A stretch of 64,000 bases of DNA from Bacillota bacterium (lineage in GTDB: Bacteria; Bacillota; Clostridia; Acetivibrionales; DSM-1351), in the NCBI GenBank assembly GCA_023443515.1, contig JAEZUC010000029.1, forward strand, positions 68,745 to 132,744, written 5' to 3'. Positions 33,301-40,197 of this stretch are shown piece after piece. The notes under the pieces are model-generated. The model had not been told where the DNA came from. It ran no database searches and saw nothing but the letters and a program-made list of their open reading frames with translations. Within the stretch, counting starts at the first letter, position 1; each line of letters starts with the position of its first letter. The position numbers and the translations under genes are program-made.

Positions 33301-34050
33301 GTTACTAAGACAAACGGTAGTGTGACTATTGATGCCGGAGATGTTACTCCAGTAAACCCAACTATCACACCAACAACTGCATCTTTTGACAAGTATGTTC
33401 CAGCAAATGTAAGTGTTACACTTACACCAAACGGAAATACATTCAAAGGTATTACAGGATTGACATCAGGTACTGACTATACAGTATCAAATAATGTTGT
33501 AACAATCTCAAAGAGCTATTTGAGCACGCTTGCAGTTGGTTCAAAGACATTGACATTTGATTTTGGTGTTACAAACAATCCGGTTCTCGCTTTAACAATC
33601 ACTGACTCTACACCTGTTCCTACAGGACTTGGAGTAAAGATTGCTTCAGTAACTGGAAAAACCGGTGATACTATAACTGTACCTATTAACCTCAGCAATG
33701 TTGTAAAATCAGGTAATGTAGGAACATGTAATTTCTATGTTACATATGATACAAGCGTGTTGCAGGCAGTATCAGCAACAGCTGGTGATATAGTTCTGAA
33801 TTCAGCTGTTAACTTCTCAAGCAGCATAAATGCTACTACAGGTACAATCAGTATCCTTTTCTTGGACAACACTATAGGTGATCAGCTCATTACTAGTGAT
33901 GGAGTATTTGCTAATCTTACATTTAAAGTAGTAGGATCTTCAAGTACTACAACTCCTATCGCGTTTAAGACAGGTGGAGCATTCGGTAATGGTAACATGG
34001 CAAAGATCACTGATATTACTTTCACAAACGGAAGCGCAAAACTTAATTAA
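30304..34050 (+). CDS. cipC: Cellulosome scaffoldin CipC
   Basis: This secreted, non-catalytic scaffold of 1,248 residues has a signal peptide (1-28, ending LTAFAA), then a family 3a carbohydrate-binding module (about 30-187) that tethers the complex to crystalline cellulose. X2 module 1 (about 196-282) and cohesins 1-5 (starting near 287, 430, 578, 724 and 870) follow. X2 module 2 (about 1018-1102) and a more divergent cohesin 6 (1109-1248) end the protein. Each type I cohesin binds one enzyme dockerin, so up to six enzymes can be carried. No dockerin or surface-anchoring domain is seen. Cohesins 3 and 4 differ at only about six residues. R. cellulolyticum CipC is remembered as having eight cohesins. 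It is the first gene of the operon. Confidence 0.97.
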   Translation: MRKKSLAFLLALTMLVTLLGAQLTAFAAGTGVVSVQFNNGNSGTSSNSIYARFKVTNTTGSPINLADLKLRYYYTQDEDKTSTFYCDHAGYMNGSSYVDATSKVTGAFKVQSPAVTNADHYLEVGLTSDAGSLPAGGSIEIQTRFARTDWTNFDQSNDWSYTPAGSYMDWQKIAAFVGGTLAYGSTPDGGGQQPQDPTINPTSISAKAGQFSDTIIALTPNGNTFSGISELTSSQYTKGTNAVTLLASYLNTLPANSTKTLTFDFGVGSKNPKLTITVLPNDNTNSLKVTVGTATGAPGDTVTVPVSFADVAKMNKVGTCNFYLGYDASLLDVVSIAAGPIVKNAAVNFSSSASNGTISFLFLDNTITDELIDSDGVFANITFKIKSTATSTTTPITFKDGGAFGDGTMAKITAVTKTPGSVVIGGPTNGLKVTVGTAEGNAGETVTVPVTFADVAKVNNVGTCNFYLGYDASLLEVVSVAAGPIVKNSAVNFSSSASNGTISFLFLDNTITDELITADGVFANITFKLKSVSTKTTTPVTFKDGGAFGDGTMAKIALVTKTNGSVTINPVDQPTKELKVSVGTAEGNVGDTVTVPVSFADVASAGNVGTCNFYLAYDASLLEVVSVAAGPIVKNAAVNFSSSASNGSISFLFLDNTITDELITADGVFANITFKLKSVSTKTTTPVTFKDGGAFGDGTMTKIGTVTKTNGSVTINPVDQPTKELKVSVGTAEGNVGDTVTVPVTFADVVNAGNVGTCNFYLAYDATLLDVVSVAAGPIVKNAAVNFSSSASNGSISFLFLDNTITDELITADGVFANITFKLKSVSTKTTTPVTFKDGGAFGDGTMAKIGTVTKTNGSVTINPVDQPTKELKVAIGTASGKAGDTVTVPVTFANVASAGNVGTCNFYVTYDASLLEATSVTAGSIVTNSAVNFSSSISNGTISFLFLDNTITDQLIKTDGTFATITFKLKSTTSKVTTPVAFKDGGAFGDGTMAKIGTVTKTNGSVTIDAGDVTPVNPTITPTTASFDKYVPANVSVTLTPNGNTFKGITGLTSGTDYTVSNNVVTISKSYLSTLAVGSKTLTFDFGVTNNPVLALTITDSTPVPTGLGVKIASVTGKTGDTITVPINLSNVVKSGNVGTCNFYVTYDTSVLQAVSATAGDIVLNSAVNFSSSINATTGTISILFLDNTIGDQLITSDGVFANLTFKVVGSSSTTTPIAFKTGGAFGNGNMAKITDITFTNGSAKLN
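31594..33345 (+). repeat. Tandem near-identical cohesin-coding repeats (438-bp period)
   Basis: Cohesins 2 to 5 are encoded in consecutive units of about 438 bases, starting near 31594, 32035, 32473 and 32911. Cohesin 3 and 4 units are nearly identical in DNA, including the PVDQPTKE linker. Expected consequences are recombination-driven copy-number change and a risk of mis-assembly. Confidence 0.9.
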
Positions 34051-34068
34051 TTATTGAATTTAAATTTT

Positions 34069-34138
34069 CCATACTTTATGGCTGAGAGGCCATAAAGTAT
34101 GGAGCTTTAAAAACCTTATGGCAGTAAAACTGCCATAA
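34069..34138 (+). other. Two perfect hairpins between cipC and cel48F
   Basis: Hairpin 1: 14-bp arms at 34069-34082 and 34089-34102, loop TGAGAG. Hairpin 2: 9-bp arms TTATGGCAG (34116-34124) and CTGCCATAA (34130-34138), loop TAAAA. Neither has a proper T-run, so RNA processing/stabilisation or partial termination is likely. Confidence 0.85.
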
Positions 34139-34164
34139 AATTCAAATAATAAGGAAGGTGTAAA

Positions 34165-36333
34165 ATGAGTAAGAATTTTAAAAGAGTAGGAGCAGTTGCA
34201 GTTGCTGCTGCAATGTCATTATCAATAGTGACAACAACTAGCATAACTGCAGCAACAAGTCCTGCAAACAAAGTGTACCAGGAACGTTTTCAATCCATGT
34301 ACAGCAAGATCAAAAATCCTGCAAACGGATATTTCAGTGAACAGGGAATTCCTTATCACTCAGTAGAAACAATGATGGTTGAAGCTCCAGACTACGGACA
34401 TGTTACAACAAGTGAAGCTATGTCCTACTATATGTGGTTGGAAGCAATGAACGGAAGATTTACAGGAGATTTTTCAGGCTTTAATACATCATGGGATGTT
34501 ACTGAAAAGTATTTAATCCCTACAGAAAAGGATCAGCCCAATACAAGTATGAGCAAATATGATCCTAACAAACCGGCTACATACGCGCCTGAATTCCAGG
34601 ATCCAAGCAAGTATCCTTCTCCGTTGGATACTAGCCAACCTGTTGGTAAAGATCCAATCAACTCACAATTGACTTCAGCATACGGAACAAGCATGATATA
34701 TGGAATGCACTGGATACTTGACGTTGATAACTGGTATGGATTTGGAGCAAGAGCTGATGGAACATCCAAGCCATCATATATCAATACTTTCCAAAGAGGT
34801 GAGCAGGAGTCCACTTGGGAAACCATACCTCAACCATGTTGGGATGAGCATAAATTTGGTGGACAGTACGGATTCTTGGATCTCTTTACAAAGGATACAG
34901 GTACTCCGGCAAAGCAATTCAAATACACAAATGCTCCAGATGCTGATGCTCGTGCAGTTCAGGCAACTTACTGGGCTGACCAGTGGGCAAAGGAACAGGG
35001 TAAGAGCGTAAGTACACAAGTAGGTAAGGCAACAAAGATGGGTGACTATCTCAGATATTCATTCTTTGACAAATATTTCAGAAAGATCGGACAATCTACA
35101 CAGGCTGGTACAGGATATGATGCAGCACATTATCTGCTTTCATGGTACTATGCATGGGGTGGTGGAATTGACTCTACATGGTCTTGGGTAATCGGTAGCA
35201 GCCATAATCATTTCGGTTACCAGAACCCATTTGCAGCTTGGGTACTTTCAACAGATGCAAACTTCAAGCCTAAGTCATCAAATGGTGCATCAGACTGGGC
35301 AAAGAGTTTGAACAGACAGCTCGAATTCTATCAGTGGTTGCAGTCATCAGAAGGTGCAATTGCCGGTGGTGCTACAAACTCATGGAACGGACGTTATGAA
35401 GCACTTCCTTCAGGTACATCAACATTCTACGGAATGGGTTATGTAGAAAATCCTGTATATGCTGATCCAGGCAGTAACACTTGGTTTGGTATGCAGGTAT
35501 GGTCAATGCAGCGTGTAGCTGAATTGTACTATAAGACTGGAGATGCTAGAGCTAAGCAACTCTTAGACAAATGGGCAAAATGGGTTAACAACGAGATCAA
35601 GTTCAATGCTGACGGAACATTCCTGATTCCTGGCACACTTGATTGGGAAGGACAGCCAGATACTTGGGATGCTACACAGGGATACACAGGAAATCCAAAC
35701 TTGCATGTTAAGGTTGTTAACTACAATACTGACCTTGGTTGTGCTTCTTCACTTGCAAACACATTGACTTACTATGCTGCTAAATCAGGAGATGCAAAAT
35801 CTAAGGAAAATGCACAGAAATTACTTGACTGTATGTGGAATAATTACAGCGATTCAAAGGGTATATCAACTGTTGAACAACGTGGTGATTACCATAGATT
35901 CCTTGATCAGGAAGTTTATGTACCAGCAGGTTGGACTGGAAAAATGCCTAACGGTGATGTAATCAAATCTGGTGTTAAATTTATAGACATTCGTACAAAG
36001 TACAAGCAGGATCCTGAATGGCAGACAATGGTTGCTGCATTACAGGCAGGACAGGTTCCAACTCAGAGATTACACCGTTTCTGGGCTCAGAGTGAATTTG
36101 CTGTTGCAAATGGTGTTTATGCAATACTCTTCCCAGATCCAGATCCAGATCCAGAAGTTTTATTGGGCGATGTTAACGACGACGAAACTGTAGACGCTAT
36201 CGACCTTGCTACACTTAAGAAATATCTGTTAAACAGCAGTACTACAATAAATACTGCAAATTCAGATATGAATACAGATGGTGCAATTGATGCTATTGAC
36301 TATGCTCTTTTAAAGAAAAAGCTTCTTGGCTAA
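34165..36333 (+). CDS. cel48F: Processive cellulase Cel48F (GH48) with dockerin
   Basis: This 722-residue secreted enzyme is the dominant processive endocellulase of this cellulosome type. The signal peptide (1-29) is followed by the GH48 domain to about residue 650. Glu84 in TTSEAM is residue 55 after cleavage at 29, matching the known catalytic acid Glu55 of R. cellulolyticum Cel48F. A PDPDPDPE linker leads to a type I dockerin (about 663-722) with two calcium loops (DVNDDETVDAID, DMNTDGAIDAID). Cellobiose is the main product. It is the second gene of the operon, behind two strong hairpins that could favour high abundance of this transcript section. Confidence 0.97.
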   Translation: MSKNFKRVGAVAVAAAMSLSIVTTTSITAATSPANKVYQERFQSMYSKIKNPANGYFSEQGIPYHSVETMMVEAPDYGHVTTSEAMSYYMWLEAMNGRFTGDFSGFNTSWDVTEKYLIPTEKDQPNTSMSKYDPNKPATYAPEFQDPSKYPSPLDTSQPVGKDPINSQLTSAYGTSMIYGMHWILDVDNWYGFGARADGTSKPSYINTFQRGEQESTWETIPQPCWDEHKFGGQYGFLDLFTKDTGTPAKQFKYTNAPDADARAVQATYWADQWAKEQGKSVSTQVGKATKMGDYLRYSFFDKYFRKIGQSTQAGTGYDAAHYLLSWYYAWGGGIDSTWSWVIGSSHNHFGYQNPFAAWVLSTDANFKPKSSNGASDWAKSLNRQLEFYQWLQSSEGAIAGGATNSWNGRYEALPSGTSTFYGMGYVENPVYADPGSNTWFGMQVWSMQRVAELYYKTGDARAKQLLDKWAKWVNNEIKFNADGTFLIPGTLDWEGQPDTWDATQGYTGNPNLHVKVVNYNTDLGCASSLANTLTYYAAKSGDAKSKENAQKLLDCMWNNYSDSKGISTVEQRGDYHRFLDQEVYVPAGWTGKMPNGDVIKSGVKFIDIRTKYKQDPEWQTMVAALQAGQVPTQRLHRFWAQSEFAVANGVYAILFPDPDPDPEVLLGDVNDDETVDAIDLATLKKYLLNSSTTINTANSDMNTDGAIDAIDYALLKKKLLG

Positions 36334-36372
36334 TCAATAAGTATTTAATGCTATGACGCATATGTAACCTTA

Positions 36373-36427
36373 AAGTCCGGACGGTATTTGATGTGATAAA
36401 TTATTCATTCTAGTACTGTCCGGGCTT
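36373..36427 (+). other. Strong hairpin between cel48F and cel8C
   Basis: Left arm 36373-36386 (AAGTCCGGACGGTA) pairs with 36414-36427 (TACTGTCCGGGCTT), 14 bp with two G-T pairs. No T-run follows. Probably a 3'-stabilising or processing element. Confidence 0.82.
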
Positions 36428-36468
36428 ATGAGTTACAAAGAAAAATAAAAAAGGATTAAGGTAAGAAC

Positions 36469-37851
36469 ATGATCAAAAGTTCAAGCTTAAAAAGAATTAA
36501 ATCACTTGTAATGGTGGCTATATTCAGTATATCAATAATTTCAACAGCTATAGCTTCAAGTGCAGCTGATCAAATTCCTTTCCCATATGACGCAAAATAT
36601 CCAAATGGAGCTTTCAGTAGCCTGGCGGATAGTCAATCAACCGGAAATAATTTAGTTCGTAGTGAATGGGAACAGTGGAAAAGTGCGCATATTACATCCA
36701 ACGGAGCAAGGGGCTATAAAAGAGTTCAGAGAGACGCATCTACAAACTATGATACGGTTTCCGAAGGACTTGGATACGGTATGTTGCTTGCAGTGTACTT
36801 TGGAGAACAACAATTATTTGACGACCTATATCGCTATGTTAAAGTGTTTTTAAACTCAAATGGACTTATGTCTTGGCGCATTGATGCAAGTGGTAACATA
36901 ATGGGACAAGACGCTATTGGTGCTGCAACAGATGCTGATGAAGATATTGCAGTATCCCTTGTGTTTGCGCATAAAAAATGGGGAACAAGTGGTGGATTTA
37001 ATTACCAAACGGAAGCAAAAACTTATATAAGTAATATATACAACAAAATGGTAGAACCTGGTACATATGTAATAAAGTCAGGAGATACATGGGGTGGGTC
37101 AGATGTTACTAATCCATCATATTTTGCCCCTGCTTGGTATAGAATCTTTGCTGACTTTACAGGTAATTCAGGATGGATTAATGTAGCAAATAAATGTTAT
37201 GAAATAGCTGATAAAGCAAGAAACAGTAATACAGGACTTGTTCCTGACTGGTGTACGGCAAATGGCACTCAGGCATCAGGACAAGGCTATGATTACAAGT
37301 ATGATGCTGTCCGTTATCAGTGGAGAGCAGCTATTGATTACAGTTGGTACGGGACTGCAAAAGCTAAAACTCATTGCGACGCTATCTCAAACTTCTTCAA
37401 GAATATTGGGTATGCTAACATAAAAGATGGCTACACATTATCAGGAAGTCAGATAAGTGCAAATCATACAGCTACTTTTGTCAGCTGTGCAGCAGCTGCT
37501 GCAATGACAGGTACTGACGCTACATATATGAAGAACATTTATAATGAGTGTGTTAAAGTAAAAGATTCAGGTAACTACACCTATTTCGGTAATACTTTAA
37601 GAATGATGGTTCTTCTTTATACAACAGGTAATTTCCCAAACCTTTACAACTTCAACTCTCAGCCACAACAAGGTTTAAAAGGAGATGTCAATAATGATGG
37701 TGCTATTGATGCACTTGATATTGCTGCGCTCAAGAGAGCTATTTTGACTCAAACAACTTCTAATATTAATTTAACTAATGCTGATATGAACAGTGACGGA
37801 AATATTGATGCCATTGATTTTGCTCAGCTAAAAGTTAAACTGCTTAATTAA
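36469..37851 (+). CDS. cel8C: Endoglucanase Cel8C (GH8) with dockerin
   Basis: This 460-residue secreted GH8 endo-beta-1,4-glucanase is an inverting enzyme. The signal peptide (1-33) is followed by the GH8 domain (about 38-390) with the catalytic acid in TVSEGLGYG (Glu99) and the ATDADEDIA block (about 154-161) containing acidic subsite residues. A C-terminal type I dockerin (about 398-460) has loops DVNNDGAIDALD and DMNSDGNIDAID. It cleaves soluble or amorphous cellulose and related glucans. It follows cel48F after a hairpin and precedes cel9G by 58 bases. Confidence 0.96.
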   Translation: MIKSSSLKRIKSLVMVAIFSISIISTAIASSAADQIPFPYDAKYPNGAFSSLADSQSTGNNLVRSEWEQWKSAHITSNGARGYKRVQRDASTNYDTVSEGLGYGMLLAVYFGEQQLFDDLYRYVKVFLNSNGLMSWRIDASGNIMGQDAIGAATDADEDIAVSLVFAHKKWGTSGGFNYQTEAKTYISNIYNKMVEPGTYVIKSGDTWGGSDVTNPSYFAPAWYRIFADFTGNSGWINVANKCYEIADKARNSNTGLVPDWCTANGTQASGQGYDYKYDAVRYQWRAAIDYSWYGTAKAKTHCDAISNFFKNIGYANIKDGYTLSGSQISANHTATFVSCAAAAAMTGTDATYMKNIYNECVKVKDSGNYTYFGNTLRMMVLLYTTGNFPNLYNFNSQPQQGLKGDVNNDGAIDALDIAALKRAILTQTTSNINLTNADMNSDGNIDAIDFAQLKVKLLN

Positions 37852-37909
37852 ATATTTACCTATTTAAAAAGGAAATGTGTCAAATTTAATTTTAGGGAGT
37901 GATTGAAAA

Positions 37910-40099
37910 TTGCTTAAGACTAAAAGAAAATGGACAAAAGCTATTGGTGTTGCATTATCGATTTCGGTTTTGTCTTCTTTGGTATCTTTTATACCTCAAA
38001 CTAACACATATGCTGCAGGAACATATAATTATGGCGAAGCACTGCAGAAATCAATAATGTTTTACGAATTCCAGCGTTCAGGTGATCTTCCCGCTGATAA
38101 GCGTGACAACTGGAGAGATGATTCCGGTATGAAGGACGGTTCTGATGTAGGAGTTGATCTTACAGGCGGATGGTACGATGCAGGTGATCATGTGAAGTTT
38201 AATCTACCTATGTCATACACCTCTGCAATGCTTGCATGGTCTTTATATGAAGATAAAGATGCATATGACAAAAGCGGTCAGACCAAATATATCATGGATG
38301 GTATAAAATGGGCAAATGATTACTTTATAAAATGTAATCCTACACCAGATGTATATTATTATCAGGTAGGAGACGGTGGCAAGGACCACTCTTGGTGGGG
38401 GCCGGCGGAAGTATTACAGATGGAAAGACCTTCTTTCAAAGTTGATGCTTCAAAACCGGGTTCTGCAGTATGTGCTTCCACTGCCGCTTCTCTGGCATCT
38501 GCCGCAGTAGTCTTTAAAAACAGTGATCCTACTTATGCTGAAAAGTGCATAAGTCATGCAAAAAACCTGTTTAATATGGCTGACAAAGCAAAGAGTGATG
38601 CAGGCTACACAGCTGCTTCAGGCTTCTACAGCTCAGGCTCATTTTACGATGATCTCTCATGGGCTGCAGTTTGGTTGTATCTTGCTACAAATGACAGTAC
38701 ATATTTAGACAAAGCAGAATCCTATGTACCGAATTGGGGTAAAGAACAACAGACAGATATAATAGCCTACAAATGGGGACAGTGCTGGGATGATGTACAC
38801 TATGGTGCTGAACTTCTCCTTGCGAAGCTTACAAATAAGCAATTATATAAGGATAGTATAGAAATGAACCTTGACTACTGGACAACGGGTGTTAACGGAG
38901 CACGTGTTTCTTACACACCAAAGGGCTTGGCATGGTTATTCCAATGGGGTTCATTAAGACATGCTACAACTCAGGCATTTTTAGCCGGTGTTTATGCAGA
39001 ATGGGAAGGCTGTACGCCATCCAAGGTATCTGTGTATAAGGACTTTTTAAAGAGTCAGGTTGATTATGCACTTGGAAGTACGGGAAGAAGTTTTGTTGTA
39101 GGATATGGAGTAAATCCTCCACAACATCCGCATCACAGAACTGCTCACGGTTCATGGACAGATCAAATGAATTCACCAACATACCACAGGCATACAATTT
39201 ATGGTGCGTTGGTAGGAGGACCGGATAGTAAGGACGGCTATACTGATGAAATTAACAATTACGTCAATAATGAAATAGCCTGCGACTATAATGCCGGATT
39301 TACAGGTGCACTTGCACAAATGTACAACGAGTTTGGGGGAGATCCTATTCCAAACTTCAAGGCTATCGAAAAAATAACCAACGATGAAGTTATTATAAAG
39401 GCAGGTTTGAATTCAACCGGCCCTAACTACACTGAAATCAAGGCTGTTGTGTATAACCAGACAGGGTGGCCTGCAAGAGTTACAGACAAGATTTCATTCA
39501 AATATTTTATGGACTTGTCTGAAATCGTGGCTGCAGGAATTGATCCTCTAGGCCTTGTAACCAGCTCAAATTATGCCGAAGGTAAGAATACCAAGGTTTC
39601 CGGCGTATTACCATGGGATGTTTCAAAGAATATTTACTATGTAAATGTTGATTTGACAGGAGAAAATATCTACCCGGGCGGTCAGTCTGCCTGCAGAAGA
39701 GAAGTTCAATTCAGAATTGCAGCACCACAGGGAACAACTTATTGGAATCCTAAGAATGACTTCTCCTATGATGGATTACCAGCCACAAGTACTGTAGATA
39801 TAGTTACCAATATACCTGTTTATGATAACGGCGTAAAAGTTTTCGGTAACGAACCTGCCGGCGGACCGGTAGACCCCGATCCCGATCCGGATCCAGAAAT
39901 CTTATATGGTGACGTAAACAGCGACAAGAATGTAGATGCATTGGATTTTGCTGCATTGAAGAAATATTTACTAGGTGGCACTTCCAGTATAGATGTTAAG
40001 GCTGCTGATACATATAAGGACGGAAATATTGACGCCATTGATATGGCTACCTTGAAGAAGTATTTATTGGGAACAATTACCCAATTGCCTCAAGGTTGA
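37910..40099 (+). CDS. cel9G: Endoglucanase Cel9G (GH9-CBM3c) with dockerin
   Basis: This 729-residue secreted enzyme starts at TTG, 8 or so bases after GGGAGTG. The signal peptide ends near TYAA (about 35). The GH9 domain (about 38-480) has DLTGGWYDAGDHVKFN (nucleophile/water-activating Asp pair), the HPHHR histidine motif and the catalytic Glu in NEIACDYNAGF. A fused CBM3c (about 500-650) helps feed cellulose chains, giving processive endoglucanase behaviour in this theme. The acidic PDPDPDPE linker leads to a dockerin with loops DVNSDKNVDALD and DTYKDGNIDAID. The second loop replaces the usual DMNSDG start with DTYKDG. Confidence 0.96.
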   Translation: MLKTKRKWTKAIGVALSISVLSSLVSFIPQTNTYAAGTYNYGEALQKSIMFYEFQRSGDLPADKRDNWRDDSGMKDGSDVGVDLTGGWYDAGDHVKFNLPMSYTSAMLAWSLYEDKDAYDKSGQTKYIMDGIKWANDYFIKCNPTPDVYYYQVGDGGKDHSWWGPAEVLQMERPSFKVDASKPGSAVCASTAASLASAAVVFKNSDPTYAEKCISHAKNLFNMADKAKSDAGYTAASGFYSSGSFYDDLSWAAVWLYLATNDSTYLDKAESYVPNWGKEQQTDIIAYKWGQCWDDVHYGAELLLAKLTNKQLYKDSIEMNLDYWTTGVNGARVSYTPKGLAWLFQWGSLRHATTQAFLAGVYAEWEGCTPSKVSVYKDFLKSQVDYALGSTGRSFVVGYGVNPPQHPHHRTAHGSWTDQMNSPTYHRHTIYGALVGGPDSKDGYTDEINNYVNNEIACDYNAGFTGALAQMYNEFGGDPIPNFKAIEKITNDEVIIKAGLNSTGPNYTEIKAVVYNQTGWPARVTDKISFKYFMDLSEIVAAGIDPLGLVTSSNYAEGKNTKVSGVLPWDVSKNIYYVNVDLTGENIYPGGQSACRREVQFRIAAPQGTTYWNPKNDFSYDGLPATSTVDIVTNIPVYDNGVKVFGNEPAGGPVDPDPDPDPEILYGDVNSDKNVDALDFAALKKYLLGGTSSIDVKAADTYKDGNIDAIDMATLKKYLLGTITQLPQG

Positions 40100-40138
40100 T
40101 AAAAAGTTCCAATTTTGAAATATTAATGGGTTTTTAAT

Positions 40139-40164
40139 GCTTGCATTGCATTTTTATTGCGAGC
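40139..40164 (+). other. Hairpin between cel9G and cel9E
   Basis: GCTTGCA (40139-40145) pairs with TGCGAGC (40158-40164) with one G-T pair, just before an A-rich stretch. Confidence 0.55.
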
Positions 40165-40197
40165 TTAAAAAATAAAAAATTTTACTAGGAGGTAAAT

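Noticed and set aside
31594..33345. Regular repeats that could be mistaken for a CRISPR or satellite array
   Set aside because: The period is 438 bases, fully coding and in frame for cohesin domains; there are no short repeats with unique spacers.
31269..33698. Series of minus-strand ORFs of 60-140 codons across cipC
   Set aside because: They recur with the 438-bp cohesin repeats in the same antisense frame and read as low-complexity mirror translations of the cohesins. They are shadows, not genes.
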